A DNA stretch of 64,000 bases from Burkholderia contaminans (GTDB taxonomy: Bacteria > Pseudomonadota > Gammaproteobacteria > Burkholderiales > Burkholderiaceae), in NCBI RefSeq assembly GCF_029633825.1, contig NZ_CP090641.1:2108001-2172000 (forward strand), in the 5' to 3' direction. Below are positions 36,926 to 45,321 of this stretch, piece after piece. Position numbers and translations under genes: made by a program. The notes under the pieces were generated by a model, which worked only from the letters and a program-made list of their open reading frames with translations, searched no databases and was not told where the DNA came from. The number at the start of each line of letters is the position of its first letter. Positions within the stretch are counted from its first letter, which is position 1.

Positions 36926-37500
36926 GGGGTTTAAGTGAAAAAAGAAGGTTCTGGAAAATTCGCGGTGAAGAATATCAAACTTGTTTGGCGTGTTAAATGA
37001 TTTGATATTTTGAGATGAATTTTTTGTTGGGCGGATACTGTATTTAACTTTCTACGTGAGGAGTGTGGAATTTGTGTTTGGTAATGGGTATAAATGCTAT
37101 GGATAAGAATATGGTGGTGTATCGAGGGGGGATAGTTTTTGTTTTTTAGATATAAATTGAATTTAAAAAGGAAGAATGAGACTTATCTCATGTCTGAACG
37201 AACTGCGGCGCAGTGTGATGCAGGAAAGGGCAGTGACCAGGATTGCGCTGGTGCTCGTCCGGTGCATCTTGGTTTGCCCCCGTTTTTTTCGCCTCCCGCT
37301 ACCCGGCGGGCGGCTTCTTCTTTCATGGTTCGCGAAGGGTTTGCCCGATCGTATGCATGCGTGACGTGCATGACGCCGTGCGTGGATGCCCCGATGTCCA
37401 TGAGGGAATTCCCCGTGACGCATGAGCGGGCGTCGCGTCGACGCCGCGCCCGTTCGCTTCGCGCTTTCCCGTCGCCCCTTCCCGCCCACCGCCCGCGATT

Positions 37501-37517
37501 ATTTGCGTTTCGCGAAT
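37501..37517 (-). promoter_or_regulatory. Candidate LysR-type operator upstream of the MFS importer
   Basis: On the minus strand this reads ATTCGCGAAACGCAAAT, an ATT-N11-AAT element identical over 17 bases to 40047-40063. It lies 201 bases upstream of the MFS start. It fits the T-N11-A rule for LysR-type regulators; the LysR gene lies between the two copies. Confidence 0.65.
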
Positions 37518-37718
37518 GGCGCGTTCGCCGGTTGTTCCATACCCGATTGGCAGCCGTGCACCTATCGTGGTGACGTCGGCTGATTGAACGCAACGCGTCG
37601 AACCCGAACGCCAGCCGGCACTTCCTCGCGATTCGCGTCGCACACAAAAACCATCGGACCTGGCTCATACGCAGGCGCTGCGGCGCGCGCAGGCGAACCT
37701 GTGTCCACGGAGACGGAC

Positions 37719-38972
37719 ATGAAAGCAAACGAGTGGGATACCTCATACGAGTGGAAGGCGGTCACGCTGCTGGCGCTCGGCTTCGGGCTGGTCGGCCTCG
37801 ATCGCTGGCTGATCGCGCCGCTGTTCCCTTCGATCATGAAGGACCTCAACCTGAACGCGCAGGACGTCGGCAACTGCATCGGCGTGCTCGGCCTGTCGTG
37901 GGGCATCTTCGCGGCGCTGATGGGCGGCATCTCCGACAAGATCGGCCGCCGGAAGGTGCTGATTCCGGCCATCGTCGCGTTCTCGCTGCTGTCGGGCTTC
38001 TCGGGGCTCGCGGGCGGCCTGCTCGGCCTGATGGCGATTCGCGGCCTGATGGGCGTCGCGGAGGGCTCGTTCTGCCCGACGAGCTTCGCCGCGACGGCCG
38101 ACGCATCGCATCCGCGGCGGCGCGGGCTGAACCTCGGCCTGCAGCAAAGCGGCTTCGCGCTGTTCGGGCTCGCGCTGTCGCCGATCATCGCGACGCAGCT
38201 GCTCGGCTTCGTGTCGTGGCGGTGGGTCTTTGCGCTCGTCGCCGTGCCCGGCCTGATCCTCGGCGCGATCATGTTCTTCGTGATCCGCGAGCCGAAGGTC
38301 ACGAAGGCCGTCGCGTCGGAGCATGCGCCGGCATCGCTCGGCCACGTGCTCAAGAGCCGCAACATCCTCGTCGCGATGGCCGCGTTGTGCTGCGCGATGA
38401 CGGGCGTATTCGTGCTCGGCGCGCTGTTGCCGCTGTACCTGACCGACTACCTGGCGCTCGGCACGCAGAAGATGGGCCTCGTCGTGTCCGCGATCGGCTT
38501 CGGCGGTTTTCTGGGGCAGTTCGGGTTGCCGGGCCTGTCGGACCTGGTCGGCCGTCGCCTCGCGAGCATCGTCGGTTTCGCGGGAACGGCCGTGATGCTC
38601 TACCTCTTCCGCGGCCTCGGCCCGCAGCCGCTCGCATTGTTCGGGGTGCTGTTCGTTGCGTCGTTCTTCACGCTCGGGCTGGTGTCGCTGCTGTCCGGCC
38701 CGGTGGCGACGGAGGCTGCGCCCATCGGGCTCGTGTCGACGTCGATCGGCGTGGTGGTCGGTGTCGGCGAGATCTTCGGCGGCGGCATCGCGCCGGCGCT
38801 GGGCGGCTACGTCGCCGCCCACTTTGGCATCCAGAACATCCTGTGGCTGCCGATGTGCGCGGTCATGCTGGGCATCGTGGTCAGCCTGCTGCTGAAGGAA
38901 ACCGCGCCGGCCGTGCTGCAGCGCCGCGTGGCCGTGCAACCGGAACTCGCGGCGGGCGAGCAATCGCGGTAA
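37719..38972 (+). CDS. MFS aromatic-acid-type importer
   Basis: A 417-residue, 12-helix MFS protein. The loop 2-3 motif is GGISDKIGRRKVL, and loop 8-9 has LSDLVGRRLAS. The N-terminal helix starts FGLVGLDRWLIAPLFPSIM, where the Asp is conserved in the aromatic acid:proton symporter group. ACGGAG precedes the ATG at 37719. The gene stands 132 bases before the LysR gene and shares a 17-bp operator with the hydroquinone operon, so it probably imports a precursor of hydroquinone such as an aromatic acid. Substrate is inferred. Confidence 0.82.
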   Translation: MKANEWDTSYEWKAVTLLALGFGLVGLDRWLIAPLFPSIMKDLNLNAQDVGNCIGVLGLSWGIFAALMGGISDKIGRRKVLIPAIVAFSLLSGFSGLAGGLLGLMAIRGLMGVAEGSFCPTSFAATADASHPRRRGLNLGLQQSGFALFGLALSPIIATQLLGFVSWRWVFALVAVPGLILGAIMFFVIREPKVTKAVASEHAPASLGHVLKSRNILVAMAALCCAMTGVFVLGALLPLYLTDYLALGTQKMGLVVSAIGFGGFLGQFGLPGLSDLVGRRLASIVGFAGTAVMLYLFRGLGPQPLALFGVLFVASFFTLGLVSLLSGPVATEAAPIGLVSTSIGVVVGVGEIFGGGIAPALGGYVAAHFGIQNILWLPMCAVMLGIVVSLLLKETAPAVLQRRVAVQPELAAGEQSR

Positions 38973-39104
38973 GGGCCGCGCATGCGGGGGCCGGCGTCAT
39001 CGGCGATTGACATCGATTGGGTGACAGAGAGACGCCTCCCGCATGACACAGCCCGTCATCCGCACGGGTAGACTGCCGGTTTCGCTGTCGAAAAAGGGCG
39101 CGGT

Positions 39105-40034
39105 ATGGACCGGTTCCTGAGCATCGAGGCATTCGTCAGGGTGGCGGAGGCGAGCAGCTTCGCCGAGGCGGCGCGGCAGCTCGGCGTGACCAGCTCGGTC
39201 GTGACGAACCGCATCCAGCAGCTCGAGAAGTTCGTCAACGCGCCGCTGTTCCATCGCAGCACGCGCCACGTGCGCCTGTCCGAAGTGGGCGAGGCGTTCT
39301 ATCGCGAGTGCGCGGAGGTGGTGGGGCGCGTCAACGAGCTGACGGACCAGATGCGCGAACTGCGTGCGACGCCGACCGGCCGGCTGCGCATCCAGATGCT
39401 GCCCGGTTTCGCGCTCGATCACTTCGGTGCGCCGCTGATGGAATTCAACCGGCGCTACCCGGGCATCCAGCTCGACGTCATCGTCAATGATCGTGTCGTG
39501 GACCCTGTCGAAGAAGGGTTCGACATCGCGTTCCAGATCTTTCCGCCGATCTCCGAGTCGCTGATCGAACGGCGGCTGTTCACCGTCAGGCGCCTCTTCT
39601 GCGCGTCGCCCGCGTACCTCGACGCGCATGGTGCGCCACAACATCCACGCGACTTGCTGCAGCACACCACCGCGCTGTATTCAGGCTATCCGTCGCGCAA
39701 CCGCTGGACGATGACGCGCGGCGACGAAGTCGTCGAAATGGAGCTGCCGGGCATGATCCGCTCGAACTCCGTGCACCTGCTGCGCGAGTACGCGCTGTCG
39801 GGCGGCGGCGTCGTGTGCCTGCCGACGCTGGTGGCGAGCGAGGCGCTCGTCGCCGGCCGGCTGGTGCCCATCCTGACCGACTTCCAGCTCGCGCCGCTGA
39901 GCTTTGCCGCGGTTTATCCCGCAACGCAGCGACAGGCGCTGAAAGTGAAGGCGCTGGTCGAATTTCTCGCGGAAACCATCGGCGACGAATCGCCGTGGGA
40001 TCGCCCGCTCCTGGAGCGCGGCTGGGTGCGTTGA
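39105..40034 (+). CDS. LysR-family transcriptional regulator of the hydroquinone genes
   Basis: A 309-residue LysR protein. The wHTH lies in residues 5-60, with ASSFAEAARQLGVTSSVVTNRIQQLEKFVNAPLFHR. The substrate-binding domain starts near residue 90. It is encoded on the same strand as, and 115 bases upstream of, the dioxygenase operon, instead of divergently as in many LysR systems. Shared ATT-N11-AAT sites upstream of the MFS gene and of the dioxygenase operon make it the likely activator of both, like PnpR/HapR. Confidence 0.9.
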   Translation: MDRFLSIEAFVRVAEASSFAEAARQLGVTSSVVTNRIQQLEKFVNAPLFHRSTRHVRLSEVGEAFYRECAEVVGRVNELTDQMRELRATPTGRLRIQMLPGFALDHFGAPLMEFNRRYPGIQLDVIVNDRVVDPVEEGFDIAFQIFPPISESLIERRLFTVRRLFCASPAYLDAHGAPQHPRDLLQHTTALYSGYPSRNRWTMTRGDEVVEMELPGMIRSNSVHLLREYALSGGGVVCLPTLVASEALVAGRLVPILTDFQLAPLSFAAVYPATQRQALKVKALVEFLAETIGDESPWDRPLLERGWVR

Positions 40035-40046
40035 ACCGCGCGGATT

Positions 40047-40063
40047 ATTCGCGAAACGCAAAT
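40047..40063 (+). promoter_or_regulatory. Candidate LysR-type operator upstream of the hydroquinone dioxygenase operon
   Basis: ATTCGCGAAACGCAAAT, identical to the minus-strand copy at 37501-37517. It sits 13 bases after the LysR stop and 87 bases before the small-subunit ATG, close to where a LysR activator binds upstream of the -35 box. Confidence 0.68.
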
Positions 40064-40149
40064 GCCGTAGTCGCCGTCCCGTGCCTTGTTGCGGTGGGTC
40101 CTTGCCCCTAGAGTGGAATCCAACAAGCGGTTCAACTCAGGAGACAGAA

Positions 40150-40644
40150 ATGACCGACACGGCATTCCATACCGTCTTTGGCTCGCTCGACCATTACCGG
40201 AAAGGCGAGATCGAAATCACGAGCGGCAGCGCTCAACACTACGCGTTCTCGAATGTCTTCGAGGTCGCATCGAAGTCGGCCCCTTACGAAAAGGTCGTCG
40301 CCGGCAAGAACCTCGAATACGTGATCGAAGTGCTGCGGACCGACGGTCAGTCGCCGTGGTTCGCCTGCTCGCACGATGAATTCGTGATCCAGATGGATGG
40401 CGAAGTCCGGATCGAATTCATCAAGCTCGATACGCCGCCTGCATCGAGTCGGGGCACCGTCAGCGCCGGCACGCAACCGGCCGGCCGCAAGATGGGCTAC
40501 GTCGTATTGCGCCAAGGCCATCAGGCGCTGTTGCCGGCCGGCTGTGCATACCGCTTCACCGCCAGCCGGCCGGGCGTCGCACTCGTGCAGACCGTCCTGG
40601 GCGAGCTGTCCGTGGAGAAGTGGGCCGACATCTGCCTGCACTGA
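40150..40644 (+). CDS. pnpC: Hydroquinone 1,2-dioxygenase, small subunit
   Basis: A 164-residue protein, about 18 kDa, matching in size and order the small subunit of two-component Fe(II) hydroquinone dioxygenases (PnpC/HapC). It has a cupin-like core with HDEFVIQMDGEVRIEFIKL and HQALLPAGCAYRF. The ATG at 40150 follows AGGAGACAG. It is the first gene of the catabolic operon. The pair opens the hydroquinone ring to 4-hydroxymuconic semialdehyde. The assignment rests on operon content as much as on the sequence. Confidence 0.8.
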   Translation: MTDTAFHTVFGSLDHYRKGEIEITSGSAQHYAFSNVFEVASKSAPYEKVVAGKNLEYVIEVLRTDGQSPWFACSHDEFVIQMDGEVRIEFIKLDTPPASSRGTVSAGTQPAGRKMGYVVLRQGHQALLPAGCAYRFTASRPGVALVQTVLGELSVEKWADICLH

Positions 40645-40682
40645 TTCGTCCGACCTCATTCGACACTTCCAGGAGACACGTC

Positions 40683-41702
40683 ATGGCCACGCTCGACACC
40701 CTCGACACTTCCGCAGGCTTCGCCGCCGATCTGGTGCAAGCCACCGAAGCCGACGCCGTTACCGGCTACCGCCGCTTCCGGCTCGGCGCATTCGAATTCC
40801 AGCGCGACGAATATTTCGTGAAGATCAGCTGGCCCGCGAAAGGCCAGACCCGCACGCACGCGATGCCGGCGGACGCGTTCCTGCGCGCGATGATGCGCGA
40901 CGTGGCGTGGGGATTCTTCTACGGCTGGGTGAACTTCGACCACGTGTTCGGCACGCGCAATCACTACGGCAAGGTGGACATGTATGCGGGCACCTTCAAC
41001 GGCATCCTGAAGGATGCCGGCGTGGACTACACCGAGACCTTCGAAACGCCCACGATCATGGCGACCTTCAAGGCGATGCTGCACGACTGGACGAACGAAG
41101 GCTTCGATCCGTTCGCGGCGCCCGAGGAAACCGGCACGGCGTTCGGGCGCAAGCACGGCGAGAACGGCTCGGCGATCGAGCGTACGCGGATCGCGACGCG
41201 CCGCATGCCGGGCCTCGAAGGCGATTCGCCGCTGCGCGACGACCTGCCGGTCAACCGCGCGTTCCTCGACGTCGCGCAGGACGAACCGGAGGTGCATGTC
41301 GAGCCGGGATTCGAAGGCGAGCTGCACGCGTTCAACCTGTTCAAGTACCTGTCGCGTTCGGACGTGACGTGGAATCCGTCGGTCACGTCGGTGTGCGGGC
41401 GCAGCCTGTTCTGCCCGACCACCGAGGAATTCATCCTGCCGGTGTTCCATGGCAACGACCGCGTCGAATGGTTCCTGCAACTGTCCGACGAAATCGTGTG
41501 GGACATCGGCGACAAGAACACCGGTGCGCCGCGCGCACGCGTGACGATGCGCGCCGGCGACATCTGCGCGATGCCCGCCGACATCCGGCATCAGGGCTAC
41601 TCCACGAAGCGGTCGATGCTGCTGGTCTGGGAAAACGCGACACCGAACCTGCCGCAGCGCTACGAGAGCGGCGAGCTCCCGCCGTATCCGATCGCGTTCT
41701 GA
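40683..41702 (+). CDS. pnpD: Hydroquinone 1,2-dioxygenase, large subunit
   Basis: A 339-residue protein, about 38 kDa, with the size and order of PnpD/HapD. It has WGFFYGWVNFDHVFGTRNHYG in the N-terminal half, and a C-terminal cupin with PVFHGNDRVEWFLQLSDE and GDICAMPADIRHQGY, whose His and acidic residues are candidates for the Fe(II) site. AGGAGAC precedes the ATG, which lies 38 bases after the small-subunit stop. The two subunits together form the active enzyme in known systems. Confidence 0.82.
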   Translation: MATLDTLDTSAGFAADLVQATEADAVTGYRRFRLGAFEFQRDEYFVKISWPAKGQTRTHAMPADAFLRAMMRDVAWGFFYGWVNFDHVFGTRNHYGKVDMYAGTFNGILKDAGVDYTETFETPTIMATFKAMLHDWTNEGFDPFAAPEETGTAFGRKHGENGSAIERTRIATRRMPGLEGDSPLRDDLPVNRAFLDVAQDEPEVHVEPGFEGELHAFNLFKYLSRSDVTWNPSVTSVCGRSLFCPTTEEFILPVFHGNDRVEWFLQLSDEIVWDIGDKNTGAPRARVTMRAGDICAMPADIRHQGYSTKRSMLLVWENATPNLPQRYESGELPPYPIAF

Positions 41703-41753
41703 GCGGTGCGCCGGTTTCCGCTTCCGCTTCAAGCCATCCACCGAGGACGATTC

Positions 41754-43220
41754 ATGCAAACCCAACTGTTCATCGACGGACGCTTCGTCGACGCTGTCGA
41801 CCGCGGCACGATCGACGTGCTGAACCCGCACGACGGCTCCGTCATCACGAAGATCGCAGCAGCCACCGCGGCGGACGTCGACCTGGCGGTCGAAGCCGCG
41901 ACGCGCGCGTTCCCCAAATGGTCGGCGCTGCCGGCTGCCGAACGCGGCCGGTTGCTGCTGCGTCTGGCCGACGCGATCGAGGCCAACGCGGAGGAGCTGG
42001 CGCAACTCGAATCGCTGGACACCGGCCACCCGATCCGCGATTCGCGCGCGCTCGACGTGCCGCGCACGGCTGCGTGCTTCCGCTACTTCGGCGGCATGGC
42101 CGACAAGCTGCAGGGCTCGGTGATTCCTGTCGAGACCGGCTTCCTGAACTACGTGCAGCGCGCGCCGATCGGTGTCGTCGGCCAGATCGTGCCGTGGAAT
42201 TTTCCGCTGATGTTCACGAGCTGGAAGATGGGCCCGGCGCTCGCCGCCGGCAACACGGTCGTGCTCAAGCCGTCTGAAATCACGCCGCTGTCGACGCTGC
42301 GCATCGTCGAGCTGATGGCCGAGGTCGGGTTCCCCGCAGGTGTGGTCAACATCGTCCCCGGCTACGGGCATACCGCCGGCCAGCGGCTCGCCGAACATCC
42401 GGGCGTCGGCAAGATCGCGTTCACGGGATCGACGGCCACCGGCCGGCGGATCGTCGAAGCGTCGCAGGGCAACCTGAAGCGCGTGCAGCTCGAACTGGGC
42501 GGCAAGGGCGCCAACATCGTGTTCGACGATGCCGATCTCGACGCGGCCATCAACGGCGCCGCGTGGGCAATCTTCCACAACCAGGGGCAGGCGTGCATCG
42601 CCGGCTCGCGTCTCGTGCTGCATGAGCGCATCGCGGATGCGTTCCTCGAACGCTTCGTGGCGCTCGCGTCGTCGATCCGCCTCGGCAACCCGCTCGACGC
42701 GAACACCGAGATGGGGCCGCTCACGTCGAAGCAGCACCTCGAGCGTGTGCTGTCGTTCGTCGACGTCGCGCGCGAGCAGGGCGGCCGCGTGCTCACCGGC
42801 GGCACCGCGCCGCAGGATCCGGCGCTTGCCGACGGCTACTACGTGCGCCCGACGGTCATCGAAGCCAGGAGCGCAACCGACCGCGTCGCGCAGGAGGAAG
42901 TGTTCGGCCCGTTCGTCACGGTGCTGCGCTTCGGCAGCGACGACGAAGCGCTGGCCATTGCGAACGCAACCGAATACGGGCTGGGCAGCGGCCTCTGGAC
43001 GAAGGATCTTTCCCGCGCACACAAGATGGCGTCGCAGATCAACGCGGGGATGTGCTGGATCAACTGCTACAAGCGCGTCAATCCGGGCAGCCCGTTCGGC
43101 GGTGTCGGCAAGTCGGGCTACGGCCGCGAGATGGGCTTCGAGGCGATGCACGACTACACCGAGGCACGGTCGGTGTGGGTCAACGTCGACGGCAACGTGC
43201 CGCCGCATTTCAAGCGCTGA
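41754..43220 (+). CDS. pnpE: 4-hydroxymuconic semialdehyde dehydrogenase (ALDH family)
   Basis: A 488-residue NAD(P)-dependent aldehyde dehydrogenase. The motifs are intact: VPWNFPL, FTGSTATG, general base Glu in LELGGKGANIV and catalytic Cys in NQGQACIAGSR. The C-terminal EEVFGPFVTVLRF is standard. By its place between the dioxygenase and maleylacetate reductase genes it should oxidise 4-hydroxymuconic semialdehyde to maleylacetate. GAGGACG precedes the ATG. Confidence 0.88.
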   Translation: MQTQLFIDGRFVDAVDRGTIDVLNPHDGSVITKIAAATAADVDLAVEAATRAFPKWSALPAAERGRLLLRLADAIEANAEELAQLESLDTGHPIRDSRALDVPRTAACFRYFGGMADKLQGSVIPVETGFLNYVQRAPIGVVGQIVPWNFPLMFTSWKMGPALAAGNTVVLKPSEITPLSTLRIVELMAEVGFPAGVVNIVPGYGHTAGQRLAEHPGVGKIAFTGSTATGRRIVEASQGNLKRVQLELGGKGANIVFDDADLDAAINGAAWAIFHNQGQACIAGSRLVLHERIADAFLERFVALASSIRLGNPLDANTEMGPLTSKQHLERVLSFVDVAREQGGRVLTGGTAPQDPALADGYYVRPTVIEARSATDRVAQEEVFGPFVTVLRFGSDDEALAIANATEYGLGSGLWTKDLSRAHKMASQINAGMCWINCYKRVNPGSPFGGVGKSGYGREMGFEAMHDYTEARSVWVNVDGNVPPHFKR

Positions 43221-43228
43221 GGTTCGCC

Positions 43229-44296
43229 ATGGATCGCTTCGTCTATCAGGGCACCCCTTCCCGCGTCGTGTTCGAATGGGGCGCGCTCGACAGGCTGCCG
43301 GACGAGCTGTCGACGCTCGGCGCCCGCCGAGCACTCATCTTGTCCACGCCCGAGCAGCGGCCGCTTGCCGAGCGGGTGGCGGCGATCCTGGGCGAGCGTG
43401 CGGCCGGCATCTGCGCGCAGGCAGTGATGCACGTGCCGGTCGAGGTCGCGCACGCGGCGCGCGAGATGGCCGGCGAGCTCGGCGCGGACTGCTGCGTCGC
43501 GATCGGCGGCGGCTCGACGATCGGGCTCGGCAAGGCCATTGCGCTCGAGTCGGTGCTGCCGATCCTGGCCGTGCCGACGACTTACGCGGGTTCGGAAATG
43601 ACGCCGATCTTCGGGCTCACGGAAGGCCGGCTGAAGCGTACCGGGCGCGACGCGCGCGTGCTGCCGCGCACGGTGCTCTACGACCCGTCGCTGACGTTGT
43701 CGCTGCCGCCGGACATTTCCGCGGCGTCCGGCATCAATGCGATGGCGCATGCCGTCGAGGCGCTTTATGCGGAAGACGCGAACCCGGTGATCAGCCTGAT
43801 GGCGGAAGAATCGATCCGCGCGCTCGGCGAAGCGCTGCCCGTGGTCGTGCGCGATCCGGCGAACCGCGATGCCCGCAGCCGTGCGCTGTACGGCGCGTGG
43901 CTTGCCGGGACTTGCCTGGGCGCGGTCGGCATGGCGCTGCATCACAAGCTGTGCCACACGCTCGGCGGCACCTTCAACCTGCCGCACGCGCAGACCCATG
44001 CCGCGATGCTGCCGCATACCGCGCACTACAACCACGCTGCCGCGCCCGATGCGCTGCGCCGCGTGGCGCGCGCGTTGGGCGGGAGCGACGCGGCCGAAGC
44101 GGGCCCGCTGCTGTTCGCGCTGAACGCACGGCTCGGCATCGCGCCGGCGCTGGCCGACCTCGGGATGCCGGAGGCCGGCCTCGATGAAGCGGCCGACCTC
44201 GCATGCCGCAACCCGTATGTGAATCCGCGGCCGATCGAACGCGACGCCATTCGCGCGCTGCTTCAGCATGCATGGGAAGGGCGCGCGCCGCAATGA
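43229..44296 (+). CDS. pnpF: Maleylacetate reductase
   Basis: A 355-residue iron-type alcohol dehydrogenase of the maleylacetate reductase branch. It has GGGSTIGLGKAIAL for NAD(P)H, PTTYAGSEMTPIFG, and HALCHTLGGT-like HHKLCHTLGGTFNLPHAQTHA. The usual Fe-ADH His ligands are partly kept; members of this branch are often metal-independent. It reduces maleylacetate to 3-oxoadipate, which enters central metabolism. It starts 8 bases after the dehydrogenase stop. Confidence 0.9.
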   Translation: MDRFVYQGTPSRVVFEWGALDRLPDELSTLGARRALILSTPEQRPLAERVAAILGERAAGICAQAVMHVPVEVAHAAREMAGELGADCCVAIGGGSTIGLGKAIALESVLPILAVPTTYAGSEMTPIFGLTEGRLKRTGRDARVLPRTVLYDPSLTLSLPPDISAASGINAMAHAVEALYAEDANPVISLMAEESIRALGEALPVVVRDPANRDARSRALYGAWLAGTCLGAVGMALHHKLCHTLGGTFNLPHAQTHAAMLPHTAHYNHAAAPDALRRVARALGGSDAAEAGPLLFALNARLGIAPALADLGMPEAGLDEAADLACRNPYVNPRPIERDAIRALLQHAWEGRAPQ

Positions 44297-44324
44297 ATGG
44301 CCGGATGCGCCAACGGAGACAACC

Positions 44325-44468
44325 ATGAGCCTTGACCACCATGACGGTGACGCCACGCTGGCCGAGCCGGTCGTCGCCCGCTTCGACGGCATGCCGAGCC
44401 GGCGCTTGCATGCGCCGATGCGGCGCGTCGTGCGGCATCTTCATGCGTTCGTCGTCGATCGGAGCTGA
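44325..44468 (+). pseudogene. N-terminal remnant of a hydroxyquinol 1,2-dioxygenase-type intradiol dioxygenase
   Basis: Forty-seven codons follow an ACGGAGACAACC ribosome site. EPVVARFDGMPSRRLHAPM and VVRHLHAFVVD match the start of the dioxygenase N-terminal domain (pattern AVxARFxxTPDxRL...LxxHLHAF). The frame stops after DRS, and the next gene starts 5 bases later, so roughly 240 residues including the iron-binding catalytic domain are missing. Hydroxyquinol dioxygenase genes occupy this operon position in pnp/hap clusters, which supports the reading. It may still be translated as a short peptide. Confidence 0.65.
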
Positions 44469-44473
44469 CCGCC

Positions 44474-44785
44474 ATGGCAAGATTTTTTGCGGTGTTTGCG
44501 ACGGATCAGCCGGGTATGCGCGACGTGCGCGATCGCGTGCGGCCGATTCACCGGACTTACCTGCGCTCGGCCGACCAGCACGGCGTGGTGGTGCGGCTCG
44601 GCGGCCCGACGCTGGACCCGCACGGCGACGCGATGAACGGCACGCTGCTCGTCGTGGAGGCGGACGACATTCAGGCGGTGATGCGGTTCATCGGCAACGA
44701 TCCGTATGTGAAGGAGGGGTTGTTCTCGCACGTGGAAGTGCGTCCGTGGGACTGGAGCCTCGGCAACCCCGAGCAGCGGGTGTGA
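44474..44785 (+). CDS. YciI-like protein
   Basis: A 103-residue ferredoxin-like alpha/beta protein. It has MARFFAVFATDQPG, IHRTYLRSADQHG with the conserved His, GGPTLDPHGDAMNGTLLVVEADD and NDPYVKEGLFSHVEVRPW. These are YciI landmarks, with the His-Asp pair thought to be the active site. The function in the hydroquinone operon is unknown; it may handle a reactive intermediate. It starts 5 bases after the truncated dioxygenase frame and 3 bases before the Rieske gene. Confidence 0.82.
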   Translation: MARFFAVFATDQPGMRDVRDRVRPIHRTYLRSADQHGVVVRLGGPTLDPHGDAMNGTLLVVEADDIQAVMRFIGNDPYVKEGLFSHVEVRPWDWSLGNPEQRV

Positions 44786-44788
44786 ATC

Positions 44789-45124
44789 ATGGAAGCGCGA
44801 CAACTCTGCCGGTTTTCCGATGTGCCCGACGGCGGCGCGCGGGTCGTCGATGAAGCATGTATCGGGCGTCCCGTGATCGTCGTGAGGCGGGGCGAGCACG
44901 TGTGGGCTTATGTGAATCGTTGCCCGCACTTTTCGGTGCCGCTCGATTTCGTGCCGGGCAGCGTTTCCTGCTACCGGTCGCAGGTGCTGATGTGCGCCCA
45001 TCACAGCGCGCTGTTCCGGTTCGACGACGGCGTGTGTATCGACGGGCCTTGCTCGGGATCGGCGCTGGAGGCCGTGGCGGTCGAGGTGGATGCTGCCGCG
45101 TGGGTCGTCTATCGAGGCGCTTGA
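44789..45124 (+). CDS. Rieske-type [2Fe-2S] ferredoxin
   Basis: A 111-residue Rieske protein. Cluster ligands are C45-P-H47 (NRCPHFSVPL) and C69-A-H-H72 (MCAHHSALFRF). It is the last gene of the hydroquinone operon. Small ferredoxins are found at this place in related clusters, where a role in reactivating oxidised dioxygenase iron has been considered; here that is inference. The ATG is 3 bases after the YciI stop. Confidence 0.87.
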   Translation: MEARQLCRFSDVPDGGARVVDEACIGRPVIVVRRGEHVWAYVNRCPHFSVPLDFVPGSVSCYRSQVLMCAHHSALFRFDDGVCIDGPCSGSALEAVAVEVDAAAWVVYRGA

Positions 45125-45265
45125 TTCCGGTGCTTTGATGAAGGGCGGGCCTGGCCGTTCAATGCGACGGCTATCGTGTCGTTTGATCAGTAAAGCTAAT
45201 CATGTTTCAGGTGTCCGGCAATCGATGCCTGAATGATGGCGATTCCTTGTGCAGCACCGAGCGAG

Positions 45266-45285
45266 CACCTGCCACGTAGCAGGTG
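45266..45285. promoter_or_regulatory. Inverted repeat in the porin leader
   Basis: CACCTGC (45266-45272) and GCAGGTG (45279-45285) form a perfect 7-bp dyad with a 6-base centre, 37 bases before the porin ATG. It could be an operator or a leader hairpin. Confidence 0.4.
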
Positions 45286-45321
45286 GCGGTCTCGCATTTT
45301 CATAAAAAAGACGGAGACGCA

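Larger units (their letters stand above)
36879..37718. other. Long intergenic region upstream of vgrG and of the MFS gene
   Basis: This region is 840 bases long. Bases 36880-37180 are strongly AT-rich, with T/A runs, and hold the vgrG promoter area and an inverted repeat at 36904-36925. Bases 37200-37700 return to high GC and contain one copy of the 17-bp LysR-type site at 37501-37517. Short open frames here look like chance. Confidence 0.6.

Noticed and set aside
37139..37573. 144-residue plus-strand frame between vgrG and the MFS gene
   Set aside because: It crosses from AT-rich to GC-rich DNA without coding character, has no ribosome site and overlaps the 17-bp LysR site.
40656..43334. 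892-residue minus-strand open frame
   Set aside because: It lies antisense to the dioxygenase and dehydrogenase genes, which have clear motifs and ribosome sites.
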